From contig NZ_FXTJ01000005.1 of assembly GCF_900182545.1 (NCBI RefSeq), forward strand, positions 248,001 to 312,000: a stretch of 64,000 nucleotides of DNA, read 5' to 3'. The translations under genes were made by a program, and so were the position numbers. This DNA is from Geodermatophilus aquaeductus. GTDB lineage: Bacteria; Actinomycetota; Actinomycetes; Mycobacteriales; Geodermatophilaceae. This document shows positions 22,544 to 30,923 of this stretch, one piece after another. The notes beneath the pieces were generated by a model that saw nothing but the letters and a program-made list of their open reading frames with translations, was not told the DNA's origin and did no database searches. How positions within the stretch are numbered: the first letter of the stretch is position 1; each line of letters starts with the position of its first letter.

Positions 22544-23577
22544 GCCGTGACCGCGGCGTCGACGCGCTGCGCGGGCTGGCGCTGGCCGGCGTCGTCGCCG
22601 GGCACTGGCTGGTCACCGCGCCCGGCGTCCCCGGTGCCGTGGACGGGCGGGTGGCCACCGGCAGCCCGCTGCGGGAGATGCCGGCGCTGGCGCCCGCGAG
22701 CTGGCTGCTGCAGACGCTGGCGCTGTTCTTCCTCGTCGCCGGCTGGGCGGCCGCCCGGAGCGACGGCGGGGCGCCGTGGACGGCGCAGCTGCGGCGCCTG
22801 GCCGTCCCGGTCGGCGCGCTGGTCGCCGGGGTGGCGGCGGTGGCGACGGCGCTGGCGGTGTCCGGGGCGCCGCAGGGCGTCGTCCGGACGGTCGTCGTCC
22901 TGTCGCTGCGGCCGCTGTGGTTCCTCGGCGTGTACCTGGTGCTCTCGCTGGCCACGCCGCTGCTCGTGCGGCTCGACGCCCGGTCCGGCCCCGGGGCCGC
23001 GGCGCTGCCGCTGGGCCTCGCGCTGGCCGGTCCGCTGCTGCCGGGCGGCGTCTGGGCCACCGTGGGGACCACCGTGTGCGCCTGGTGGGTGCCGTGGCAG
23101 CTCGGCGTCGCGACGGCCCGCCGGCCGCTGGGACGCGGGACCTGCGTCGCGCTGCTCGCCGGGGGCACGGCGGCGGTGCTGCTGCTGGTGGAGGTCGCCG
23201 GGCTGCCCGCGACCGCGGTCGGGGTGCCGGGGGCGGCGGCGTCCAACCTCGACCCGCCCTCGGCCGCGACGCTGGCCCTCGGCCTGGCGCAGGCCGGTGC
23301 CGCGGGCCTGCTGCTGCCCCTGCTGCGGCGGGGTGCCGGTCCGCTGTCCGACGCGGCGATCGGGCTCGGCCGGGCGGCCCTGCCGGTGTTCCTGCTGCAC
23401 CAGCCGCTGTTCGTCCTGCTGTGGCTGGGCACGCTGCCGCTCGGGCCGCTGCCGGGCCTGCACGACGCCCCGGACGGCCCCGGCTGGCTGCTGGCCCGGG
23501 CCGGCTGGGCCGCCCTCCTCGCGCTCGTGCTGTCCCGGGTGCTCCGGCCGGCTCCGCGGGAGGCGGGACGGCGTTAG
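22540..23577 (+). CDS. Acyltransferase-3-like membrane protein
   Basis: A 345-aa polytopic membrane protein of about 9-10 helices. It opens with SRDRGVDALRGLALAGVVAGHW, where the RGLA...H motif is characteristic of acyltransferase family 3 (OafA/OatA-like O-acyltransferases). FFLVAGW corresponds to the second conserved block and PLWFLGVYLVLSLATP to a later one. Such proteins move acyl groups across the membrane onto sugars or peptidoglycan. It starts at GTG, overlapping the hydrolase gene. Acceptor and donor are unknown. Confidence 0.78.
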   Translation: MSRDRGVDALRGLALAGVVAGHWLVTAPGVPGAVDGRVATGSPLREMPALAPASWLLQTLALFFLVAGWAAARSDGGAPWTAQLRRLAVPVGALVAGVAAVATALAVSGAPQGVVRTVVVLSLRPLWFLGVYLVLSLATPLLVRLDARSGPGAAALPLGLALAGPLLPGGVWATVGTTVCAWWVPWQLGVATARRPLGRGTCVALLAGGTAAVLLLVEVAGLPATAVGVPGAAASNLDPPSAATLALGLAQAGAAGLLLPLLRRGAGPLSDAAIGLGRAALPVFLLHQPLFVLLWLGTLPLGPLPGLHDAPDGPGWLLARAGWAALLALVLSRVLRPAPREAGRR

Positions 23578-23580
23578 CGT
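23575..23580 (+). promoter_or_regulatory. -10 hexamer TAGCGT, leaderless start
   Basis: It overlaps the TAG stop of the acyltransferase gene and ends 6 nt before GTG 23587. Confidence 0.5.
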
Positions 23581-23586
23581 CCGGCC

Positions 23587-23976
23587 GTGGCCCGGCTGCG
23601 TCTCCTGCTGGTGGCGCTCGTCTGCGCCGGCTGCGGCACGGCAGACCCGGCGCCGGTGGCGGCGCCCGCGGAGTTCACCGCCCGGGACCCGCTGGCGGCC
23701 TGCCCCGCGCAGGACCTCGGCCAGGGGGACCGGGTCGCCGCCGAGGCCCTGGCGTGTCTCGCCGCCGGTGGGGCGGAGCTCGCGGTCACCCGGCCGACCA
23801 CCGAGGGCGACCCGGTCGCCTCCTGGTTCCGCGCCCGGCCCGGCGTCCCGGGCCTGGAGGTGTTCGTCGACGGCAGCCGCGACCGCTTCGGCACCGGCGA
23901 CTGGCTGCGCCTGGACTGCCCCGGCGCCACCTCGCCCGACGACCTCGGGAACTGCACCGAGACGGTCCTCGGCTGA
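23587..23976 (+). CDS. Small lipoprotein of unknown function
   Basis: A 129-aa protein with a short lipoprotein signal peptide, LLLVALVCAGC, giving Cys15 as the lipidation site. Four further Cys residues in the mature part (around CPAQD, ALACLA, LDCPG and GNCTE) could form two disulfides. I recognise no family. It lies 9 bp after the membrane acyltransferase and has its own probable leaderless promoter. An envelope role is inferred from the signal peptide only. Confidence 0.7.
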   Translation: MARLRLLLVALVCAGCGTADPAPVAAPAEFTARDPLAACPAQDLGQGDRVAAEALACLAAGGAELAVTRPTTEGDPVASWFRARPGVPGLEVFVDGSRDRFGTGDWLRLDCPGATSPDDLGNCTETVLG

Positions 23977-23985
23977 GTCAGCGGA

Positions 23986-24023
23986 CGCGGGTCATCCGGC
24001 GCGGGTCATGCAACGCGGGTCAT
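23986..24023. repeat. Three copies of CGCGGGTCAT, 14-bp spacing
   Basis: The 10-mer occurs at 23986-23995, 24000-24009 and 24014-24023. The third copy lies in the 3' end of the minus-strand gene at 24006, the second straddles its stop, and the first lies beyond it. A 14-bp period is not a multiple of three, so the array changes reading frame. Confidence 0.8.
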
Positions 24024-24425
24024 GGTCGACGCGTACCCGCCGCCGGGCCACTGCCACGCGCCGTCGTTGACCGTGCCGTCGGCGCTGAACCGCCCCTCGA
24101 AGCGCGCCGGGGAGTCGGTGCCGCCGAACCAGATGGTGAGCAGGTCGCCCTCGATCCGGTAGGTGTACTCGAGGTGCTCGCCGCCGGCGCCGAAGAAGTG
24201 CGAGCGCAGCTCACCGGCGTCGGCGTCCCAGCCGACGTACTCCACGCCGCGGGTGGGCTCCTCGCCGCGCAGGTCCACGGTCTGCACGAGCCAGTTCCCG
24301 CCCTCCATCCACTCGTAGCGGACCTCGCCGCTGAGGCCGTCGGGGTTGGCGACGGTCCAGGTGCCGACGAGGCGGTCGAGGCTGCGCAGCGCCGCCGTGC
24401 GGGCGTCCGGGCTGGTGCTGGTCAT
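24006..24425 (-). CDS. DUF1579-like / lipocalin-like protein
   Basis: A 139-aa soluble protein. LDRLVGTWTVANPDG near residue 18 and a string of beta-prone segments (WLVQTVDLRG, GVEYVGWD, LRSHFFG, LEYTYRIEGDLLTIWFGG) resemble the small beta-barrel proteins annotated as DUF1579 or heme-binding-like in actinobacteria. ATG 24425 follows CAGGAGG, so a longer upstream frame is rejected. The C-terminus ends in a short repeat array that also crosses the stop codon. Ligand and role are unknown. Confidence 0.72.
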   Translation of the reverse strand: MTSTSPDARTAALRSLDRLVGTWTVANPDGLSGEVRYEWMEGGNWLVQTVDLRGEEPTRGVEYVGWDADAGELRSHFFGAGGEHLEYTYRIEGDLLTIWFGGTDSPARFEGRFSADGTVNDGAWQWPGGGYASTMTRVA

Positions 24426-24537
24426 GGCGTCCTCCTGCGGGCCGGGCCCGGCGCCGTCGCGGGGCTCACCGGGGAGACCGGCCGGCGGGCGCCGCCTCAT
24501 CGGTGGACACGCGGGGCCGATCGGGACCGGCGACGGT

Positions 24538-24543
24538 TACGGT
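24538..24543 (+). promoter_or_regulatory. -10 hexamer TACGGT, leaderless start
   Basis: It ends 8 nt before GTG 24552. Confidence 0.5.
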
Positions 24544-24551
24544 CCCCCGCT

Positions 24552-25892
24552 GTGACCGCCGTCGCCCCCCGCCTCGGCCGGGGCACCCACCTCGGCTACG
24601 CCGCCGGCTCGATCGGGACGGCGGCCTTCGGGACCGTGCCCGGCCTGCTGCTGCTCTACTACCTGACCGACGTGCTGGGCATCGCCGCCGGCCTCGCCGG
24701 GCTGGTCGTCTTCGCGCCCAAGGCCTGGGACGTGCTGCTCAACCCGTGGATCGGCAGCCGCTCGGACCGCACCACCGGCCGCTGGGGACCACGCCGGCCC
24801 TGGATGCTGGCCGGCGGGCTGGCGCTGCCGCCGCTGTTCGTCCTGGTCTTCGCCGGCCCGGGCGCCCCGCCCGCGCTGGCGGCGACGTGGGTGGCGGTCA
24901 CCTTCCTGCTCGCCGCGACCGCCTACGGCTGCTTCCAGGTGCCCTACGTCGCGCAGCCGGCCGAGATCACCGACGACCCCGGCGAGCGGGCCACGCTCAT
25001 GTCGTGGCGGGTGGCCGCGCTGGCCCTGGGCATCCTGCTCGCCGGTGCCGGCGCCCCGGCGGTGGTCGACGCGTTCGGCGGCGGGCGCGGCGGGCACCTG
25101 GCGATGGCGGTGTTCGTGGCGCTGCTGCTGGCCGGCGGCATGCTCGGCGCGGTCGTCGGCACCCGCTCGGCGCCCACGCTGTCGCGGGTCAGCAGCGAGG
25201 GCCGGCTCGGCGCCACGCTGGCGCTGACCTGGCGGTCCCGGCCGTTCCGGGTGCTGCTCACCGGCTTCGTCGTCCAGGCGCTGGGCATCGGCGTGATGCT
25301 CGCCGGCGTCCCGTACTACTCCGAGCAGGTGCTCGGCGACCCCGCGGCCGGCTCGCTGCTGTTCGCCGCGCTGGTCGGCCCGGCGATCCTGGTCATGCCG
25401 CTGTGGCTGCGGGTCAGCCGGCGGCTCGGCAAGCGCACCGGCCTGCTGGCCTCCTCGGCGCTGTTCGCCGTCGCGGCGGCCGGGCTGGCCCTCGTGGACG
25501 CCGGCGGCACCGGGCTCGCCGTCGTGCTCGTCGTGCTCGTCGGCGTGGGCTACGCCGGCATGCAGATGTTCCCGCTGGCGATGCTGCCCGACGTCGTCGC
25601 CGCCGACGAGGCGGCGTCCGGGCAGCGGCGGGCCGGCGTCTTCACCGGCGTCTGGACGGCGGCCGAGACGCTCGGGCTCGCCGTCGGCCCCGGCCTGCTC
25701 GGGCTGCTGCTCGGCGCGGCCGGCTACGTGTCCTCCAGCGGGGGCGACGCCGTCCAGTCCTCCGGCGCGGTGCTCGCCGTGCGGCTGGGCTTCTCGGTCC
25801 TCCCCGCCCTGTTCGTGCTGGCCAGCCTGCCGGTGCTGGCCCGCTACCGGCTCGACCCCGTTCCCACCCCGACCCAGGAGGTCCCCGCGTGA
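24552..25892 (+). CDS. MFS transporter, GPH (MelB-like) type
   Basis: A 446-aa carrier with 12 predicted helices. The loop after helix 2 reads GSRSDRTTGRWGPRRPWML, the D-R-x-x-G-R-x-G-P-R-RP pattern of glycoside-pentoside-hexuronide:cation symporters. A conserved LPDVVAADEAASGQRRAG lies in the second half. It starts at GTG 24552 by a probable leaderless promoter and overlaps the next gene by 4 nt (GTGA), so the carrier and a PLP enzyme are made together. The substrate is not evident; the pairing hints at an amine or lipid-derived base rather than a sugar, but that is speculation. Confidence 0.82.
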   Translation: MTAVAPRLGRGTHLGYAAGSIGTAAFGTVPGLLLLYYLTDVLGIAAGLAGLVVFAPKAWDVLLNPWIGSRSDRTTGRWGPRRPWMLAGGLALPPLFVLVFAGPGAPPALAATWVAVTFLLAATAYGCFQVPYVAQPAEITDDPGERATLMSWRVAALALGILLAGAGAPAVVDAFGGGRGGHLAMAVFVALLLAGGMLGAVVGTRSAPTLSRVSSEGRLGATLALTWRSRPFRVLLTGFVVQALGIGVMLAGVPYYSEQVLGDPAAGSLLFAALVGPAILVMPLWLRVSRRLGKRTGLLASSALFAVAAAGLALVDAGGTGLAVVLVVLVGVGYAGMQMFPLAMLPDVVAADEAASGQRRAGVFTGVWTAAETLGLAVGPGLLGLLLGAAGYVSSSGGDAVQSSGAVLAVRLGFSVLPALFVLASLPVLARYRLDPVPTPTQEVPA

Positions 25893-27343
25893 CGCCGCAG
25901 GAGGTGCTGGCCGAGCTCACCGCGCTGCAGGCCGGCGACGTGCCCACCCACGGGGGCTCGACGATGGCCTACGTCTACGACTCCGGCCGCGTCGGGATCG
26001 ACCATCTCGCCGCCGCCGCCCAGGCCGCCTTCCAGTGGACCAACGCGCTGGACCCGACCGCCTTCCCCAGCGTCGCCCGCATCGAGGACGACCTGGTGGG
26101 CGCGGCGGCCGACCTGCTCGGCGGTGGCCCGGCCACGGTCGGCACGGTCACCAGCGGCGGCACCGAGAGCTGCCTGCTGGCGGTGCTGGCCGCGCGCGAG
26201 CGGTGGCGGGCACGCGGCGGCACCGGGCGGCCGCGGCTGGTCCTGCCGGTGACCGCGCACGCCGCGTTCCGCAAGGCCGCGCACCTGTTCGATCTCGAGG
26301 TCGTCGACGTCGCCGTCGACCCGGTCACCTGCCGCGCGCTGCCCTCGGCGGTGGCCGAGGCCCTCGACGCCCGCGCGGCGCTGGTCGTCGTCAGCGCGCC
26401 GTCCTATCCGCACGGCGTGCTGGACCCGGTCGGCGAGGTGGCCGCGCTGGCCGCCGCCGCCGGCGTCCCCTGCCACGTGGACGCCTGCATCGGCGGGTGG
26501 GTGCTGCCCTTCCTCGACGACGTCCCGGAGCCCTTCGACCTGTCGGTGCCCGGCGTGACCTCGCTGTCGGTGGACCTGCACAAGTACGGCTACGCGCCCA
26601 AGGGCGTCTCCGTGCTGCTCACCGCCGAGCCCGAGCTGCGGCAGGGCCACTGGTTCAGCACCGCCGGCTGGCCGGGCTACCCGGTGGTCAACCCGACGCT
26701 GGCCGGCACCCGCCCGGCCGGGCCGATGGCCGCAGCCTGGGCGGTGCACCGATGGCTCGGGCGCGACGGCTACGCCGAACTCGCGCGGGCCACCCGGGCG
26801 GCCACGGTGGCGCTGGCCGAGGGCGCGGCGGCGATCCCCGGGCTGCGGGTGGTCGGCACGCCGGTGGCCACGCTGGTCGCGATCGCGCAGGACGGGCCGG
26901 ACGGCGTCGACGTGCTCCACCTCGCCGACGAGGCCACCGCCCGCGGCTGGCTGCTGCAGCCCCAGCCACCGTTCGCCCAGCCCGGCGGCGCGGACCTGCC
27001 GGCCACGCTGCACCTCACGGTCACCGGCGCCACGGCCGTTCGGGTCGACGCGCTGCTCGCCGACCTCGCCGACGCCGCCTGCGCCGCCGCGGCCCTCCCC
27101 CCGCCGGTGGCCGACCCCGGCCTGGTGGCGGCGGCCGCGACGATCGACCCGGCGGCGCTCACCGTGGCCGAGGTCGACGCGCTGCTGGAACTGGCCGGCG
27201 TCGGCGGCGGGACGCTGCCCGAGCGCATGGCGCCGGTGCACGCGCTGGTCGCCGCGCTGCCCCGCCCGGTGGCCGAGCGGCTGCTCGCCGGCGTCCTCGA
27301 CCTGGTCTACCGCCCGCGGCGGGAGTCCGCCGTCAGCGGGTGA
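25889..27343 (+). CDS. PLP-dependent lyase/decarboxylase, S1P-lyase-like
   Basis: A 484-aa fold-type I PLP enzyme. VTSGGTESCLLAVL (about residue 90) binds the cofactor phosphate, HVDACIGGW (about 198) holds the Asp that pairs with the pyridine nitrogen, and SVDLHKYGYAPKG (about 229) carries the Schiff-base Lys. This last motif is that of the sphingosine-1-phosphate lyase branch of the group II decarboxylases. The C-terminal 90 residues are an extra helical part. GGAGG precedes GTG 25889. It is translationally coupled to the MFS carrier. Bacterial S1P-lyase relatives can act as amino acid decarboxylases, so the substrate is open. Confidence 0.8.
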   Translation: MTPQEVLAELTALQAGDVPTHGGSTMAYVYDSGRVGIDHLAAAAQAAFQWTNALDPTAFPSVARIEDDLVGAAADLLGGGPATVGTVTSGGTESCLLAVLAARERWRARGGTGRPRLVLPVTAHAAFRKAAHLFDLEVVDVAVDPVTCRALPSAVAEALDARAALVVVSAPSYPHGVLDPVGEVAALAAAAGVPCHVDACIGGWVLPFLDDVPEPFDLSVPGVTSLSVDLHKYGYAPKGVSVLLTAEPELRQGHWFSTAGWPGYPVVNPTLAGTRPAGPMAAAWAVHRWLGRDGYAELARATRAATVALAEGAAAIPGLRVVGTPVATLVAIAQDGPDGVDVLHLADEATARGWLLQPQPPFAQPGGADLPATLHLTVTGATAVRVDALLADLADAACAAAALPPPVADPGLVAAAATIDPAALTVAEVDALLELAGVGGGTLPERMAPVHALVAALPRPVAERLLAGVLDLVYRPRRESAVSG

Positions 27344-28526
27344 CGCCCTCGTCGCGGGCGCAGGCCGCCACCGCCTCGGCGACCGCGGTGGCCACCCGGC
27401 GGTCCAGCGGGCTCGGGACGACGTGGCCCGGCGCGAGGTCCTCGCCGACGACCCCGGCGATGGCCTCGGCCGCCGCGAGCTTCATCCGCTCGGTGATCGC
27501 CGTGGCGCCCGCGTCGATGGCGCCGCGGAAGACCCCGGGGAAGGCCAGCACGTTGTTGATCTGGTTGGGCAGGTCGCTGCGCCCGGTGGCGACCACCGCC
27601 GCGTACCGGGCCGCCATCTCCGGGTCCACCTCGGGGATGGGGTTGGCCAGCGAGAACACGATGCAGCCCGGCGCCATCGAGGCGATCGCGGCCTCGGGCA
27701 CCGAGCCGCCGGACAGCCCCAGGTAGACGTCGGCGCCCTCGAGCGCACCGGTCATCGTGCCCGCGTAGCCGGCCCGGTTGGTGTGCTCGGCGACCCAGCG
27801 CTTGACGGGGTTGAGGTCCTCGCGGCCCAGGTGCAGCACCCCGCGCGAGTCGGCGACGGCGATGTCGCCGACGCCCGCCTCGAGCAGGATCTTCGTGCAC
27901 GCGATGCCGGCCGCCCCCGCCCCCGCGACGACGACCCGCAGGTCGCCGAGGCCGCGGCCGGTCACCCGCGCCGCGTTGCGCAGCGCGGCGAGGACGACGA
28001 TCGCCGTCCCGTGCTGGTCGTCGTGCATGACCGGGATGTCCAGCCGCGCCCGCAGCCGCTCCTCGATCTCGAAGCAGCGCGGCGCGCTGATGTCCTCGAG
28101 GTTGATCCCGCCGAAGGACGGCGCGATCGCGACGACGGTCTCGACGATCGTGTCGACGTCGGTGGTCGAGAGCACGACCGGCACCGACGACAGCCCGGCG
28201 AACTCGCTGAACAGGCAGGCCTTGCCCTCCATCACGGGCAGCGCGGCGGCCGGGCCGATGTCGCCCAGGCCGAGGACGGCGGTGCCGTCGGAGACGACCG
28301 CCACCACGCGCGGCGCCCAGGTGAACCGCCGGGCCAGCGCCGGCTCCGCGGCGATCGCGCTGGAGACGCGGGCCACGCCCGGCGTGTAGGTGAGCGCGAG
28401 GTCCTCGCGGGTCTCGATCGGGCGGGTCGGGCGTACCGCCAGCTTGCCGCCCTCGTGGACCGCGAACGCCGGGTCCTGGGAGAAGCGGTCGCCACCGGCC
28501 TCGACGGAACCCGTCTCTGCGCCCAT
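27333..28526 (-). CDS. NAD(P)-dependent malic enzyme
   Basis: A 397-aa enzyme that converts malate to pyruvate and CO2. It has TYTPGVARVS (about residue 48), the catalytic Lys in VMEGKACLFSEFAG, metal-binding residues in FGGINLEDISAPRCFEIE and MHDDQHGTAIV, and a Rossmann motif VVAGAGAAG (about 190). VADSRG after strand 2 slightly favours NAD. The length matches the short bacterial type without a phosphotransacetylase domain. TACCCT lies 9 nt before ATG 28526, so it is probably leaderless. It overlaps the convergent PLP gene by 11 bp. Confidence 0.92.
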   Translation of the reverse strand: MGAETGSVEAGGDRFSQDPAFAVHEGGKLAVRPTRPIETREDLALTYTPGVARVSSAIAAEPALARRFTWAPRVVAVVSDGTAVLGLGDIGPAAALPVMEGKACLFSEFAGLSSVPVVLSTTDVDTIVETVVAIAPSFGGINLEDISAPRCFEIEERLRARLDIPVMHDDQHGTAIVVLAALRNAARVTGRGLGDLRVVVAGAGAAGIACTKILLEAGVGDIAVADSRGVLHLGREDLNPVKRWVAEHTNRAGYAGTMTGALEGADVYLGLSGGSVPEAAIASMAPGCIVFSLANPIPEVDPEMAARYAAVVATGRSDLPNQINNVLAFPGVFRGAIDAGATAITERMKLAAAEAIAGVVGEDLAPGHVVPSPLDRRVATAVAEAVAACARDEGVTR

Positions 28527-28535
28527 GGACCCAGC

Positions 28536-28541
28536 AGGGTA
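28536..28541 (-). promoter_or_regulatory. -10 hexamer TACCCT, leaderless start
   Basis: It ends 9 nt before ATG 28526. Confidence 0.5.
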
Positions 28542-28607
28542 GTGCTGTGACCGAGGTCGCCGCGGCGTGCACCCCCACAGGGCGACGCCGGGGGCGCGCG
28601 CCCTCGC

Positions 28608-28613
28608 TACCGT
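28608..28613 (+). promoter_or_regulatory. -10 hexamer TACCGT, leaderless start
   Basis: It ends 6 nt before GTG 28620. Confidence 0.55.
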
Positions 28614-28619
28614 GCCGCC

Positions 28620-29231
28620 GTGGAGATCCGCGAGCTCGCCGTCCCGGACGGCTACGTCCTGGACCTGGTTCCGCACGGCGACGACCGCGGCCGCTTCACC
28701 GAGTGGTACCGCGCCGACGTGCTCGCCTCGGCCACCGGGTGGGCGCTGCCGCTGGCCCAGGCCAACCACAGCGTCTCGGCCCGCGGCGTCCTGCGCGGGG
28801 TGCACTTCGCACTGGTGCCCCCGGGGCAGGCCAAGTACGTCTACTGCCCGGCCGGGCGGGTGCTCGACGTCGTCGTCGACGTCCGGGTCGGCTCCCCCAC
28901 GTTCGGCGTCTCCGAGGCCGTCCTGCTCGACTCCGCGCAGCCGCGCGCGGTCTTCCTCGCCGAGGGGCTCGGCCACGCCTTCCTGTCGCTCGAGGACGGC
29001 TCGTCGGTCACCTACCTGGTCTCCTCGGGCTACTCGCCCGGCCGGGAGTTCGGCGTCTCGCCGCTGGACCCCGAGCTGGACCTGCCGTGGCCGTCCGACG
29101 TCGAGGTGCGGCTGTCGGACAAGGACCGCGCCGCGCCCACGCTGGCGCAGGCCCGCGAGCAGGGGATCCTGCCGACGATGGAGCAGTGCTCCGCCCGCTA
29201 CGCCGAGCTCCGCGCCGGGGCCCGGGCCTAG
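28620..29231 (+). CDS. RmlC-like dTDP-4-dehydrorhamnose 3,5-epimerase
   Basis: A 203-aa cupin enzyme of nucleotide-sugar metabolism. The RGVLRGVHF motif supplies the catalytic His62; NHSVSARG and GHAFLSLEDGSSVTYLVS are standard RmlC strands. Length is normal for the family (about 180-205). No other rml genes are nearby, so the pathway must be completed elsewhere, or the protein acts on a related sugar. Its TAG stop lies inside the CTAG at 29228-29231, exactly where the inverted-repeat segment begins, so the gene is complete. Confidence 0.85.
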   Translation: MEIRELAVPDGYVLDLVPHGDDRGRFTEWYRADVLASATGWALPLAQANHSVSARGVLRGVHFALVPPGQAKYVYCPAGRVLDVVVDVRVGSPTFGVSEAVLLDSAQPRAVFLAEGLGHAFLSLEDGSSVTYLVSSGYSPGREFGVSPLDPELDLPWPSDVEVRLSDKDRAAPTLAQAREQGILPTMEQCSARYAELRAGARA

Positions 29232-29247
29232 GGCCTGTCCTGCGGAT
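29226..29247. repeat. Left terminal inverted repeat
   Basis: GCCTAGGGCCTGTCCTGCGGAT (22 bp) is the exact reverse complement of 30924-30945. The CCTAGG core at its outer end is self-complementary, so the element end proper is probably GGCCTGTCC... from 29232. Confidence 0.9.
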
Positions 29248-29283
29248 CTCGCGCGCCGCCATCCGTGTCCCTGGAGGCGGCCT

Positions 29284-29306
29284 CAGGGACAACATCCATG
29301 TCCCTG
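29284..29306 (-). terminator. Terminator of the epoxide hydrolase gene
   Basis: CAGGGACA (29284-29291) pairs with TGTCCCTG (29299-29306) over a 7-nt loop. The same arm can instead pair with an identical TGTCCCTG at 29266-29273, so two hairpins are mutually exclusive. Confidence 0.65.
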
Positions 29307-29320
29307 GAGCCGCGGTTCCG

Positions 29321-30550
29321 TCAGGAGCTGCGCGGTTCAGGCACCTGGACCTTGCGCAGAGACCTCAGGCCCGCGCGCACCTCTTCTGTGAAGAGGTCCG
29401 GCTGCTCCCAGGCTGCGAAGTGCCCACCCACGGGCAGCCGGTTGTAATGGATGAGCTTGGGATAGGCCCGTTCTGCCCAGCTCCGCGGCACCTGATAGAG
29501 CTCGTCAGGAAAGACGCTGACCGCTACCGGGATGGAGACGCCCTTCGGGCCGAAGAAGGACAACTTGTTCTCCCAATAGAGGCGGCCCGAAGAGACCCCC
29601 GTGGTCGTCAGCCAGTAGTGGGTGATGTTGTCGAGTACGTCGTCTCGGCTGAGGCCCTCGGACTGACCGTCGAAGACGCGGGCGATCAGTGCCAGACTGG
29701 CCGAATCGTGGTCGAGCATCCACGCGGCCAGGCCGACGGGTGAGTCCGCAATTCCGTACAGCGACTGCGGGTGGGTTCCCATCTCGAGTGCATAGGCCAC
29801 ATCCGTCGCCCAGAAGTCCCTCAGCTTCTCGTAGAGCCGTGTTCCCTCGTCATCGAGATCGGACGGCGGCGGGCCGCCCGACACGACCGCCGCTGTCACG
29901 TCGTCTCGAACAGCGCCAGGGAAGTTGGTGTGGATGCCGATCAACCCCTCAGGTGCCTGGGCACCCATCAGATCGACTATCTGCCCGCCCCAATCGCCGC
30001 CCTGGGCGGCGTAGCGGTCGTATCCGAGGCGCTTCATGAGCTCGGCCCAGGCACGCGCGATGTGCTCGGGGCCCCAGCCGGGGGTGGACGGCTTGCCGGA
30101 GTATCCGTAGCCGGGCATGGAGGGGACCACCAGGTGGAACGCGTCCGATGCCTGCCCACCATGAGCAGTGGGGTCGGTCAACGGCTCGATGATCTTCAGT
30201 TGCTCCACGATCGAACCCGGCCAGCCGTGGCAGACGAGGAGTGGCAGTGCATCCTCGTGCTTCGACCGCACGTGGAGGAAGTGGATGTCCAGTCCGTCGA
30301 TCTCGGTGAGGAACTGCGGAAAGGAGTTCATCCGCGCCTCGCACCTGCGCCAGTCGTACTCGGTGGCCCAGTAGCCCGCGAGCGCCCGCATGGTGGCGAG
30401 CCGTGGCCCCTGCGACTGATCAGGAACTGTCTCCTTCTCGGGCCAGTGCGTGGCCACGATGCGAGCACGTAGGTCCTCGAGGTCCGCCTCGGGGACTTGG
30501 ATCGTGAACGGGCGAATCCCACGTGCCGTCTGTTCTGCAACTGCAGTCAT
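29321..30550 (-). CDS. Epoxide hydrolase
   Basis: A 409-aa microsomal-type epoxide hydrolase. The N-terminal EHN domain (IRPFTIQVPEADLEDLRARI, WRRCEARMNSFPQF) precedes the alpha/beta fold. HGWPGS (residues 108-113) is the oxyanion motif, Asp186 in QGGDWGGQ is the nucleophile, and His in LPVGGHFAAWEQP completes the triad; Tyr residues for the lid are present. All catalytic parts look intact, so the enzyme should be active. ATG 30550 matches the family N-terminus. Base composition and codon use (frequent A/T third positions) differ from the neighbours, as expected for an acquired gene inside the inverted-repeat unit. Confidence 0.9.
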   Translation of the reverse strand: MTAVAEQTARGIRPFTIQVPEADLEDLRARIVATHWPEKETVPDQSQGPRLATMRALAGYWATEYDWRRCEARMNSFPQFLTEIDGLDIHFLHVRSKHEDALPLLVCHGWPGSIVEQLKIIEPLTDPTAHGGQASDAFHLVVPSMPGYGYSGKPSTPGWGPEHIARAWAELMKRLGYDRYAAQGGDWGGQIVDLMGAQAPEGLIGIHTNFPGAVRDDVTAAVVSGGPPPSDLDDEGTRLYEKLRDFWATDVAYALEMGTHPQSLYGIADSPVGLAAWMLDHDSASLALIARVFDGQSEGLSRDDVLDNITHYWLTTTGVSSGRLYWENKLSFFGPKGVSIPVAVSVFPDELYQVPRSWAERAYPKLIHYNRLPVGGHFAAWEQPDLFTEEVRAGLRSLRKVQVPEPRSS

Positions 30551-30923
30551 GGCTGGGTCTGCCTCTCGATTTCGAGACCTACGGGGAAGCCCCGGAGACC
30601 GGGCGTGACGCAGTAGCCCCGAACCAGCGCCACCGGCGCGGTCAACGCAAACCGGGGGCGATTTCCACAGTTCTCGGACCTCGAATTGACGCCAGGGTCG
30701 GAGGACCTTTTCCTGCGTGGCGGCACCCTCCGTGATCGCGAAGACGTGTAATGGCACCCGAAGCGCGTGCGATCACGACGTGGAGCCGGCCGCCTTCGGC
30801 GTTGCGGGCAGCAGGACGAGGACGAGCGTCCGCTGGTCGTGCCGACGGGCCACCGTCTGAGATCACCCGGACTGTCACGGAATGGGCCGCTCAGGGACAC
30901 CGGCGGCAGTCGTGCCGCACATC
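30551..30923. other. Upstream region of the epoxide hydrolase inside the element
   Basis: About 370 bp between the gene and the right repeat. Open frames here are short, Arg/Ser-rich and lack recognisable motifs. I see no transposase remnant. It presumably holds the promoter, but no clear -35/-10 pair could be picked. Confidence 0.4.
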
